DNA from: Comamonadaceae bacterium
Lineage (GTDB): Bacteria > Pseudomonadota > Gammaproteobacteria > Burkholderiales > Burkholderiaceae_C
Assembly (NCBI GenBank): GCA_947371775.1
Contig: CANBQX010000020.1
Span: 1-20,791, forward strand
Reading direction: 5' to 3'
DNA: 20,791 nt
Below are positions 6,833-14,334 of the stretch, piece after piece. The position numbers were made by a program, and so were the translations under genes. Positions within the stretch are counted from its first letter, which is position 1; the number at the start of each line of letters is the position of its first letter. Under the pieces are notes generated by a model, which was given only the letters and a program-made list of their open reading frames with translations, was not told the DNA's origin and ran no database searches.

Positions 6833-7723
6833 TTGCGTCTTGCGGCTCTGCGGCTGGATCGCCACGTTGCGGCCCTGCTGTTCGTCACCGTCGTATGGGG
6901 GGCTACGTTCCCCATTTTGAAGCTGGCGACAGCGTCATTGAGTGGGGTGGAAATTTCTGCCTTGCGGTTTCTCATCGCCGCCGCTTGCATGGCGCCCTGG
7001 GTGATCAAGGTGCCGCGCCACACCTGGCGCGATGGCGCTGTGATGGGCACACTCGTGTTGGCGTCGTATGTGGGCCAGGCCTATGGGCTGGAGTTCATTT
7101 CTTCGAACCGCAGCGCATTTCTCACCAGCCTCAATGTCTTGATGGTGCCGCTGCTGGGCTGGGCCTGGGGCGCGCGCCCTGATCGAACCGTGTTCGCGGC
7201 AGCTGCCTTGGCCTGCCTGGGCATCGGCTTGATGTCTTACGACGGTGGTGCCCACTTGCTGGCAGACACCACCACAGTGCTGGGCGCATTGGCGTATGCA
7301 GCCTACGTGCTGCTGCTCTCAGGCCGTTCGCGCTTGCACGTGCCGATTCAATTGGCCACCGCCCAGATGTTTTGCATGGCCGCCATGGGCAGCGTATGGA
7401 TGGTCGCGGCGGGCGGCTGGGACCGAACCGCCACCTTGCCGCAGCGCATGGATGGGGAGTTGCTGGCCGGACTGCTGTACCTCGGTGTGATGGCATCCGC
7501 AGCCATGTTTTTCTTGCAGGCCGTGGCGCAGCGCCACGTCAGCGCCGAAAAATCCGCGGTAATTTACGCCATGGAGCCGGTATTTGCAGCCTTGTTTGCC
7601 TGGGTTTGGCTCGCTGAGACGATGACGCTGCGCGCCTTGGTGGGCGCAGTGATTGTGGTGGTCGCAGTCGTTCTCGGTGAACTCAAGCCCGCTGTGCCAC
7701 CCCGCGAGTCTGCGCCTTCTTAG
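6833..7723 (+). CDS. EamA/DMT-superfamily transporter
   Basis: A 296-residue integral membrane protein with about ten hydrophobic segments in two repeats, the EamA (drug/metabolite transporter, RhaT-like) pattern. Recognisable pieces are FVTVVWGATFPILKLATA near the N-terminus, SSNRSAFLTSLNVLMVPLLG (around 90-110) and the second-repeat AVIYAMEPVFAALFAWVWLA (about 243-262). Members export amino acids, nucleosides or other metabolites; the substrate cannot be read from sequence. The best start is TTG 6833, 9 bases after livF, with GGGAGAG at 6814-6820 as a rather distant ribosome site. No in-frame ATG precedes the first membrane segment. Close spacing suggests co-transcription with liv, perhaps as an amino-acid efflux valve (inference). 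Its stop codon overlaps that of the convergent reductase gene. Confidence 0.88.
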   Translation: MRLAALRLDRHVAALLFVTVVWGATFPILKLATASLSGVEISALRFLIAAACMAPWVIKVPRHTWRDGAVMGTLVLASYVGQAYGLEFISSNRSAFLTSLNVLMVPLLGWAWGARPDRTVFAAAALACLGIGLMSYDGGAHLLADTTTVLGALAYAAYVLLLSGRSRLHVPIQLATAQMFCMAAMGSVWMVAAGGWDRTATLPQRMDGELLAGLLYLGVMASAAMFFLQAVAQRHVSAEKSAVIYAMEPVFAALFAWVWLAETMTLRALVGAVIVVVAVVLGELKPAVPPRESAPS

Positions 7724-8760
7724 CGGGCCGTATCGGCGGCCGAGGTGAACGAATCCGCGAAAAATTCATCGGCGGGCAAACCTGCCTGCGCGCTGAAACT
7801 GCTGCGTGCCGACTCGACCACGATGGGCGCGCCACAGGCATAGACCTGGTGGCCGGAGAGGTCGGGGAAGTCCTGCAGTACGGCCAAATGAACGAAACCG
7901 GTGCGTCCGCTCCACTGGTCTTCGGCAAGCGCGTCCGACACCACCGGCACATAGCGCAAGTCGGGCATCAATGCCATTTGAGCCCGAATCCACTCTTCCA
8001 TGTACAGGTCCGAGGGGCGCCGGCCGCCCCAATACAGCGTGGTCGGGCGGGTGATACCGCAGTGCTGCATGTGCTCGAGCAATGCCTTGAGCGGCGCAAA
8101 ACCGGTGCCCGAGGCCAAAAAAACCAGAGGCTTGTCCGAGTCTTCGCGCAAGAAAAAGGAACCAAAAGGGCCTTCGATGCGCAGAATGTCTTTTTCCTTC
8201 ATGGAGCCGAACACCAGATCGGTAAAGCGGCCACCCGGCATATGGCGGATGTGCAGCTCCAAGGCAGGGCCGGTATGCGGTGCATTGGCCATGGAATAGC
8301 TGCGCCGCGTACCGTCGCGCATGATGAACTCGATGTACTGGCCTGCGCGGTAGGCAAAACTGTCATTGGCAGGCAGTTGGAGTTGCATCACCACCACATC
8401 GGCCGATTTTTTGACCATGCTGCTAACGCGGGTGGGCATTTTTTTGATAGGGAGGGCACCGGCGGGGGTGACCTGGCGCGACTCCAAGACGATGTCGCTT
8501 TGGGCGGTGGCGCAGCAGGTCAGTACGAAGTGGGCCGCCTCTTCTTCGACGCTCAAGGCTTTGCGCTGGAAATTGGCATGGACCACGCTGCCCGATACCA
8601 TCTTGCATTTGCACGAACCGCAGGCGCCGTCTTTGCAACCGTAGGGCAGCCCCACGCCCTGGCGAATCCCGGCGGCCAACAGGGTTTCGTCAGGTGTGGC
8701 GCTGAAAGCGGTGCCGCTGGGTTCCACCGTGACAGTGAAAGAAGAAGCGCTGGCGGTCAT
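7720..8760 (-). CDS. [2Fe-2S] ferredoxin / FAD-NAD(P)H reductase (CDP-6-deoxy-delta-3,4-glucoseen reductase-like)
   Basis: A 346-residue electron-transfer flavoprotein. The N-terminal plant-type ferredoxin domain (1-95) has cluster cysteines in GCKDGACGSC (C42, C47, C50) with C82 in VLTCCA. It is followed by an FNR-type FAD domain (RSYSMANAP, around 140) and an NAD(P)H domain (VFLASGTGFAPLKALLEHM, then VYACGAP near the C-terminus). The layout matches phenol/toluene monooxygenase reductases and the proteins annotated as CDP-6-deoxy-delta-3,4-glucoseen reductase in many Burkholderiales. No deoxysugar gene or oxygenase lies nearby, so the physiological partner is unknown and the common name is probably only a homology label. 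It is divergent from the epimerase-like gene across 30 bases, a pairing I recall as common in Comamonadaceae. Confidence 0.88.
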   Translation of the reverse strand: MTASASSFTVTVEPSGTAFSATPDETLLAAGIRQGVGLPYGCKDGACGSCKCKMVSGSVVHANFQRKALSVEEEAAHFVLTCCATAQSDIVLESRQVTPAGALPIKKMPTRVSSMVKKSADVVVMQLQLPANDSFAYRAGQYIEFIMRDGTRRSYSMANAPHTGPALELHIRHMPGGRFTDLVFGSMKEKDILRIEGPFGSFFLREDSDKPLVFLASGTGFAPLKALLEHMQHCGITRPTTLYWGGRRPSDLYMEEWIRAQMALMPDLRYVPVVSDALAEDQWSGRTGFVHLAVLQDFPDLSGHQVYACGAPIVVESARSSFSAQAGLPADEFFADSFTSAADTAR

Positions 8761-8790
8761 TGAATTGGGTATCCTTGAAGGCGTTAATCA

Positions 8791-9726
8791 GTGGAGCCCT
8801 CGATTTTGCCCTCAAACCAATCCCCCCTCGGCGCCTTGCCCGCGCGCTTTCGCCGTCCCCGTGTGTTGATCGTGGGGTGTGGCGACGTGGGTGTACGGGC
8901 GGTACGGGAGTTGCAAGGCAAAGTCACGGTGCGTGCTTTGACCTCGCAGCGCTCTCGCGCCCCTGCGTTGCGCGCGGCCGGGGTGACGCCCTTGTGGGGC
9001 AACCTGGACCGCCCGCAAACCTTGCGCCGATTGGCGGGCTTGGCGCAGCGGGTGCTGCATCTGGCACCACCGGCTACCGTGGGCTACCAGGATGAGCGCA
9101 CAAGAGCGCTTTTGCGTGCCTTGCATTTGCGCGGCCTGCCGCAAACCCTGGTCTATGGCTCTACCAGCGGGGTGTATGGCGACTGCGAAGGGGCCTGGGT
9201 AGACGAGACAAGGGCATTCTGTGCGACGACGCCTCGGGCGCAGCGCCGCGCAGATGCCGAGGCCAGCGTTCGCTTCTTTGGTCGGACGTCAGGTGCTGTG
9301 GCCACTGTCTTGCGCATCCCCGGTATTTACGCGCCCAACCGAGAGGGCGGCACACCGCTTGAGCGCCTGCGCAAGGGCTTGCCGGTGCTGGACGCCCAAG
9401 ACGATGTCTACACCAACCACATCCATGCCGACGACCTGGCGCGTGCCTGCGTGCTGGCCTTGTGGCGTGGCAAGCCCCAACGCATTTACAACGTCAACGA
9501 CGACAGCGCACTCAAGATGGGGGATTACTTTGACGCCGCTGCGGCGCTGTATGGCCTGCCTGTACCGCCACGCATCAGCCGTGCCCGCGCCCAGGTGGAG
9601 TTGGGCGCCATGCAGATGAGCTTTATGTCCGAGTCGCGCCGCATGGTGAACACACGCATGAAGCAGGAACTGCGTCTGCGTCTGCGGTATCCGACCATTC
9701 AGGAAGGCTTGTCGGGTTCCCTGTAA
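8791..9726 (+). CDS. NAD(P)-binding epimerase/dehydratase-like protein (extended SDR)
   Basis: A 311-residue Rossmann-fold protein of the atypical or extended SDR group (YeeZ-like). The dinucleotide-binding motif VLIVGCGDVGVRAVRELQG (about 25-43) is near the start. The middle has YGSTSGVYGDCEGAWVDE, corresponding to the SDR active-site strand with S/T and Y. The later part, LRIPGIYAPNREGGTPLERL and NHIHADDLARACVLAL, is typical of nucleotide-sugar epimerase relatives, although the YxxxK-type lysine is not obvious. The start is GTG 8791 with GAAGG at 8777-8781. The first 20 residues are non-conserved, so a slightly later start is possible. Substrate unknown. Its last 28 bases overlap the end of the opposite-strand PAP2 gene. 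Confidence 0.85.
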   Translation: MEPSILPSNQSPLGALPARFRRPRVLIVGCGDVGVRAVRELQGKVTVRALTSQRSRAPALRAAGVTPLWGNLDRPQTLRRLAGLAQRVLHLAPPATVGYQDERTRALLRALHLRGLPQTLVYGSTSGVYGDCEGAWVDETRAFCATTPRAQRRADAEASVRFFGRTSGAVATVLRIPGIYAPNREGGTPLERLRKGLPVLDAQDDVYTNHIHADDLARACVLALWRGKPQRIYNVNDDSALKMGDYFDAAAALYGLPVPPRISRARAQVELGAMQMSFMSESRRMVNTRMKQELRLRLRYPTIQEGLSGSL

Positions 9727-10403
9727 ACCCAGAGCAGTGCGCGCCAGACCAGCCAACTGCAGGCCCAGGTAATGGGCGCGGCCCACAGGGCGTCGCTCAG
9801 CCAATGGGCCATATCGGCCATGCGGGCAAAGGCGATCAAAGCGCCCGCAGCGCACCCGACCATGGCCCAAAGTCGTCTGCGCCGGGCATGGACCAGCATC
9901 AAGGACGCAAAAAAGAAGCCGCAGGACACATGACCGCTGACAAACGAGCAGTTGTTGTCGCACTGGTCGGTGATGACACCAGCGCGTGTGAATTGTTGGC
10001 TGCCGCCAAAGTTCACCACCTCGTAGGGGCGAGCCCGTTGCCATTGCTCTTTGAAGCCGGAATTCACCACCAAGCCGGGTCCAAGCGCACCCGCGAGGAT
10101 GAAAAATGCAAGTGGTAGGCGCCAACGCTTCCAGCCATCCCGTTTGGTCGCTATCACCCACAGGCCGATGGCGACAAAAATCATCCAGCGAAAAATGGCC
10201 GGTACGTAAAGATTGATGCCCAGTACCCACCACCAGGATTTGGCCTGAACATAGCCATCAGGCGGCGCAAACCAGTGGGCGGCACCCAAATCCACTTCGG
10301 GCCACAGCGTGGGCACGATCGCCAAACCGAGCAGCGCAAGTGCCATCAGCCCATACAGGCGCGGCGTGCTTGGATCGTCAGAGCTTTGGCGGGAGTCGAA
10401 CAT
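9699..10403 (-). CDS. PAP2-family lipid phosphatase-like membrane protein
   Basis: A 234-residue membrane protein with about six hydrophobic segments and the three-part phosphatidic acid phosphatase type 2 active site: KEQWQRARP (K118, R125, P126), SFVSGH (153-158; the usual PSGH is VSGH here) and ARMADMAHWLSD (R194, H200, D204). Members remove phosphate from undecaprenyl pyrophosphate, phosphatidylglycerol phosphate, lipid A or similar lipids at the periplasmic face; the exact substrate is not readable. ATG 10403 is chosen because the further 42 upstream in-frame residues are proline/arginine-rich and unlike a membrane-protein start. No clear ribosome site is seen. It is convergent with, and overlaps by 28 bases, the epimerase-like gene, and divergent from the glycine-zipper gene across 186 bases. 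Confidence 0.85.
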   Translation of the reverse strand: MFDSRQSSDDPSTPRLYGLMALALLGLAIVPTLWPEVDLGAAHWFAPPDGYVQAKSWWWVLGINLYVPAIFRWMIFVAIGLWVIATKRDGWKRWRLPLAFFILAGALGPGLVVNSGFKEQWQRARPYEVVNFGGSQQFTRAGVITDQCDNNCSFVSGHVSCGFFFASLMLVHARRRRLWAMVGCAAGALIAFARMADMAHWLSDALWAAPITWACSWLVWRALLWVYREPDKPS

Positions 10404-10525
10404 GGAGACCGGGCAAGAGGTGAAAAGCGTGGAGGAAGCCGCAACGCGGTGACCTGGGATTATCCACGCGGCCTCGGGTGGCGTGCGGGGCTGTGGCCTG
10501 GTGCGTGTTAGCGATGTGTAAAGCC

Positions 10526-10555
10526 GCAAACCACGGTCAACAGACCATGGTTTGC
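10526..10555. repeat. 30-base imperfect inverted repeat in divergent promoter region
   Basis: GCAAACCA (10526-10533) is the exact reverse complement of 10548-10555. An inner GGTC/GACC pair (10535-10538 with 10543-10546) extends the symmetry after one C:A mismatch, leaving a 4-base loop AACA. Twelve of 13 pairs match. It is 34 bases before the ATG of the glycine-zipper gene and 122 bases from the PAP2 gene start. No T-tract follows on the plus strand. It could be an operator for a dimeric regulator or a leader hairpin. The remainder of the 186-base gap (10404-10589) shows no strong promoter by eye. Confidence 0.55.
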
Positions 10556-10589
10556 CCGCGTTATGGAACGACTACATCGAAAGGTTCGT

Positions 10590-11234
10590 ATGAAACATTG
10601 GATTGCAGCCACATTGGCGCTGGGTGCCGTATCGGCAGTCTGGGCCGACGATATGGGCCGGGTGCTGTCTTCCACGCCGGTGGTGCAGCAGGTCAACGTT
10701 CCCCGGCGCACCTGCACCGTCGAGCAAGTGAATATTCAAGGGCCCAACAGCGGTGCCGGTGCTCTGATCGGAGCCATCACGGGTGGAGCGTTGGGCAATG
10801 CCGCCGGTGGGCATGGACAGGGCAGGGCCGCAGCGACCGCTATTGGCATGGTCGGAGGCGCCATCATCGGCGACCGGTTTGAAGGCCCGGCAGCGGTGCG
10901 CACCGAGAATGTTCAGCGTTGTGGTGTCCAGAACTTTTATGAAAACCGCGTCGTGGCCTACAACGTCGTCTACGAGTTTGGTGGAATGCAGTATTCGGTG
11001 CAAATGCCCAATGACCCCGGACCGACCATTGCGGTGCAAGTCTCACCGGTAGGCGTGACTCAGAGCACGGTACCCGCTGTGGTTCAGGTGCCAACGTCGC
11101 CAACGGTGACCAGCTATGTCATGGCAGAACCATTGCCCGTGCCATTTTTCTACCCATCACCGCTCAATCCCTATGGCTTCTACCGCCATGGCTATTGGCA
11201 TGGCAGGGAACATGGACATTGGCAAGCGCGGTAG
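10590..11234 (+). CDS. Secreted glycine-zipper 2TM-domain protein
   Basis: A 214-residue exported protein. Residues 1-19 form a Sec-type signal peptide ending VWA before DD. Residues about 55-94 form a glycine zipper (GAGALIGAITGGALGNAAGG, then AIGMVGGAIIGDRFEG), as in the Rick_17kDa_anti/SlyB-like 2TM families of the envelope. No lipobox cysteine is seen, so it is not a typical 17-kDa lipoprotein. Two cysteines (C42 and the one in VQRCGVQNF) could form a disulfide. After a Val/Thr/Pro-rich linker the tail is rich in Tyr, His and Gly (FYRHGYWHGREHGHWQAR). ATG 10590 is chosen over 10563 because GAAAGG (10579-10584) is well placed and the signal peptide begins there. Likely an envelope protein of unknown role. 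It converges on the RND pump gene with a 16-base gap and no visible terminator. Confidence 0.85.
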   Translation: MKHWIAATLALGAVSAVWADDMGRVLSSTPVVQQVNVPRRTCTVEQVNIQGPNSGAGALIGAITGGALGNAAGGHGQGRAAATAIGMVGGAIIGDRFEGPAAVRTENVQRCGVQNFYENRVVAYNVVYEFGGMQYSVQMPNDPGPTIAVQVSPVGVTQSTVPAVVQVPTSPTVTSYVMAEPLPVPFFYPSPLNPYGFYRHGYWHGREHGHWQAR

Positions 11235-11250
11235 CAATTCTGTTGCGTAG

Positions 11251-14200
11251 CTAGGCCGTCACGCTGTCTGGTCGGGTGTCTGGCCCCTTGCCACTGAATC
11301 GGTCCATGACCAAATAGAGCACCGGTGTGATGAACAGGGTAATGGCTTGTGAGAACACCAAGCCACCCGCGACCGCCAAACCCAAGGGTTGACGCAACTC
11401 GGCACCTGCGCCAATGCCCAAGGCGATGGGCAAAGCCCCCACCAATGCGGCCAGCGTGGTCATCATGATGGGGCGAAAGCGCAGAATACAGGCCGTGCGG
11501 ATGGCCTCAAGCGGTGTCATACCCTCGTGTCGTTGCGCTTCGAGCGCAAAGTCAATCATCATGATCGCGTTCTTCTTGACGATGCCAATCAGGAGCACGA
11601 TGCCGATGGTGGCAATCAGGGTCAGGTCCTGGCCAAATAGCATCAAGGTGGCCAGCGCGCCCACGGCCGCCGATGGCAGACCCGCCAAAATCGTGATGGG
11701 GTGGATATAGCTTTCGTACAGCACGCCCAACAGGATGTAGATGACCAACAGAGCGGCAATCACCAAGATCATCTGGCTGCCCTGCGAGCTCTTGAAGACA
11801 GCCGCATCGCCACCATAGGTGCTGATGATGCTGGACGGCATTTGGATGGCTTCGCGCGCAGCGTCGATCTTGGTGGTGGCGTCACCCAAGGCGGCACCCG
11901 GCGCGAGGTTGAAGGACACCGTCACCGCCTGGAGCTGGCCCACATGGTTGATGGCCGTGGGCCCGACGGAGCGCTCCACCGTGGTAAAGCTCGACAGTGG
12001 CACCAAGGCGCCCGTGTTGGCCCGCACATAAATGCCCGCTAACGCGGATTCGTCCATCTTGGCCTCGGGGGCCACCTCCATGATCACCTGGTAGGTGTCC
12101 ACCGGCAGGTAAATGGTGGATACCTGGCGCTCGCCAAAGGCGCTGAACAGGGCGGACCGGATAGCGTCCACTGAAATGCCAAGGGAATTGGCACGGTCGC
12201 GGTCGATATTGAGCTGGGCTTGCAGTGCACGCAGTTGTGCGTCGCTGGTCACGTCCCGGAAAATCGGGTCGGCCCGCATGCGCTCCTGGAGTTTGCTGGC
12301 CCAGCCGTTGAGTTCGTCGGCCTTCACACTTTGCAAGATGTACTGGAACTGCGCCTTGCTTTGGCGGCCACCGAGCTGCAAGTTCTGCACCGGCCGCATG
12401 AATACATTGATGCCAGCCACGCCGCGCAGTTTTTTGCGCAGGCCCTCGATGACCTGTTTCATCGGCAGTCGCTGGCCTTGTGGCTTCAGGCTGATGAACA
12501 TACGGCCAGAATTCTGTGCGTTGTTGCCACCATTGAAGGAGCTCACTGCGTTGACATTGGGGTCTGCCCGCACAATGGCAGCGGCGCGCTCTTGCAAAGC
12601 CACCATGGCAGGAAAGGAGATGTCTTCGCTGGCCTCGGTGGAGACTTGGATTTGGCCAATGTCTTCTTCGGGGAAAAAGCCCTTTGGAATGATGTTGACC
12701 AACCAAAAAGTGCCGACAAACGTGCTCGCTGCCAGCAGCAATATCGTCTTGCGATGGCCCAGCGCCAGGTCCAACACCCGCGTGTAGCCCGCCAGAGTGG
12801 CGTCAAAACCGCGCTCAAACAGCCGCACCACCATGCCTGGCGGTTTCTTGTGCGCGTCATCGGTCAGAAAGCGACCCGCCAACATAGGCACCAGGGTCAA
12901 TGACACAAAGGCCGACACGATGATGGCCAAACCTACGACCACCGCAAATTCATGGAACAGCAGGCCGATCACGCCGGGCATGAAGAAAATCGGAATGAAA
13001 ACCGCGATCAGCGAGGTCGAGATCGAGACGATGGTGAAGCCGACTTCGCGCGCGCCGACCAGTGCAGCGTGAAAGGGCTCTTCACCGTTTTCGACGTGGC
13101 GAATAATGTTCTCCAACACCACAATCGCATCGTCCACCACCAAACCAACGGCCAAAGTCAGGCCGAGAAGCGAAATATTGTCCAGGCTGTAGGACAGTCC
13201 CCACAGCAAGGCGACTGCGCCCATCAGCGAAATGGGCAAGGAAAGGGTGGGTATAGCCGTGGCCACAAAGCGCCGCAGGAACAGAAAAATCACCAGCACG
13301 ACCAACAAAATCGTGCCCGCCAAGGTCAGGGACACGTCGTGCAGCGCATCCCGCACCGACACCGAGCGGTCGTTAATGGGTGTCATGCGCACCGACTGCG
13401 GCATTTGGCTCTGCAAGTCAGGCATGGCGGCGCGGATGGCGTCGACCAAACGCACTGTGTTGGCACCCGGTTGGCGCTGGATTGCGATAGTGATGGAGTT
13501 TTCTCCGTCCAGCGTAGCCCAGCTTTTTAGGGTTTCAACGCTGTTTTCGACTTTGGCGATGTCTTTCAAGCGAATGGGGTTACCGCCCTTGGCGCTGATG
13601 ATCAGACTGCCAAAATCCGAGGCGGTTTTGAGCTGCTTGTTGGCTTGCAGTACCAGGGTTTGCTTGGGTCCGTCCAGGGTGCCGACGGGCGTATTGACGT
13701 TGGCTGCGCGCAAGGCGCTGCTGAGTTCGTCCAAGCTGATATTGGATGCCAGCATCGCATCGGGCTTAACGCGCACCCGCACCGCAAAGCGCTTGGCGCC
13801 GAAGATATTGACCTGTGCCACACCATCGATGGTGGAAAAACTGGGTGAAATCAGGTGTTCGGCGTAGTCCTGCAAGTCTGCGGGGGACAGAGAGGGCGAC
13901 GTGAGCGCGATCAACAAGACAGGCGCATCCGCAGGGTTGACTTTGCGGTACGACGGCGGCACCGTCATGTCGATGGGCAGAGACTTCTGGGCGCGCAATA
14001 GTGCCGCCTGCACGTCGACGGACGCGGCGTCGATGTTGCGTCCTTCTTCAAACTCCAGGGTCAGCGAGGTGCTGCCCAGCGTGCTGCTGGAGCTGATGGT
14101 TTTGAGACCGGGAACCGTCTGAAACTGTTTTTCCAGAGGCAAGGCCACCGAGCTGGCCATGGTCTCGGGGTTTGCGCCGGGAAAGGTGGCGGACACATTG

Positions 14201-14334
14201 ATGACGGGTGTGTCGTAGCTGGGCAAAGCGGCAATGGGAATATTGCGCAGTCCGATGACGCCCGCACCAATCATCGCCACATTCAGCAGCACCGTCATTA
14301 CCGGACGGCGGATAAAGAGTTCGGAGAAATTCAT
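11251..14334 (-). CDS. RND efflux pump inner-membrane subunit (HAE-1/AcrB-MdtB-like)
   Basis: A 1027-residue proton-driven transporter of the resistance-nodulation-division family, full length for the HAE-1 group. It begins MNFSELFIRRPVMTVLLNVA (helix 1), followed by the first periplasmic porter region (PSYDTPVINVSATFPGANPE), helices 2-6 from about residue 338, with the proton-relay aspartates D401-D402 in GLVVDDAIVVLENI. The second half repeats this layout (helix 7 in HRKTILLLAASTF) and ends with LALGIGAGAELRQPLGLAV and a last helix. The AREVGFTIVSISTSLIAVFI segment resembles MdtB/MdtC/MuxB-type pumps. The start codon overlaps the adaptor's stop as ATGA, so translation is coupled. No second permease and no outer-membrane channel gene is present. 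Substrates cannot be inferred. Confidence 0.95.
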   Translation of the reverse strand: MNFSELFIRRPVMTVLLNVAMIGAGVIGLRNIPIAALPSYDTPVINVSATFPGANPETMASSVALPLEKQFQTVPGLKTISSSSTLGSTSLTLEFEEGRNIDAASVDVQAALLRAQKSLPIDMTVPPSYRKVNPADAPVLLIALTSPSLSPADLQDYAEHLISPSFSTIDGVAQVNIFGAKRFAVRVRVKPDAMLASNISLDELSSALRAANVNTPVGTLDGPKQTLVLQANKQLKTASDFGSLIISAKGGNPIRLKDIAKVENSVETLKSWATLDGENSITIAIQRQPGANTVRLVDAIRAAMPDLQSQMPQSVRMTPINDRSVSVRDALHDVSLTLAGTILLVVLVIFLFLRRFVATAIPTLSLPISLMGAVALLWGLSYSLDNISLLGLTLAVGLVVDDAIVVLENIIRHVENGEEPFHAALVGAREVGFTIVSISTSLIAVFIPIFFMPGVIGLLFHEFAVVVGLAIIVSAFVSLTLVPMLAGRFLTDDAHKKPPGMVVRLFERGFDATLAGYTRVLDLALGHRKTILLLAASTFVGTFWLVNIIPKGFFPEEDIGQIQVSTEASEDISFPAMVALQERAAAIVRADPNVNAVSSFNGGNNAQNSGRMFISLKPQGQRLPMKQVIEGLRKKLRGVAGINVFMRPVQNLQLGGRQSKAQFQYILQSVKADELNGWASKLQERMRADPIFRDVTSDAQLRALQAQLNIDRDRANSLGISVDAIRSALFSAFGERQVSTIYLPVDTYQVIMEVAPEAKMDESALAGIYVRANTGALVPLSSFTTVERSVGPTAINHVGQLQAVTVSFNLAPGAALGDATTKIDAAREAIQMPSSIISTYGGDAAVFKSSQGSQMILVIAALLVIYILLGVLYESYIHPITILAGLPSAAVGALATLMLFGQDLTLIATIGIVLLIGIVKKNAIMMIDFALEAQRHEGMTPLEAIRTACILRFRPIMMTTLAALVGALPIALGIGAGAELRQPLGLAVAGGLVFSQAITLFITPVLYLVMDRFSGKGPDTRPDSVTA

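Noticed and set aside
10404..10529. N-terminal extension of the PAP2 protein by 42 residues
   Set aside because: The extra residues are proline/arginine-rich and unlike a signal or membrane start, and they reach into the inverted repeat region; ATG 10403 is a better fit.
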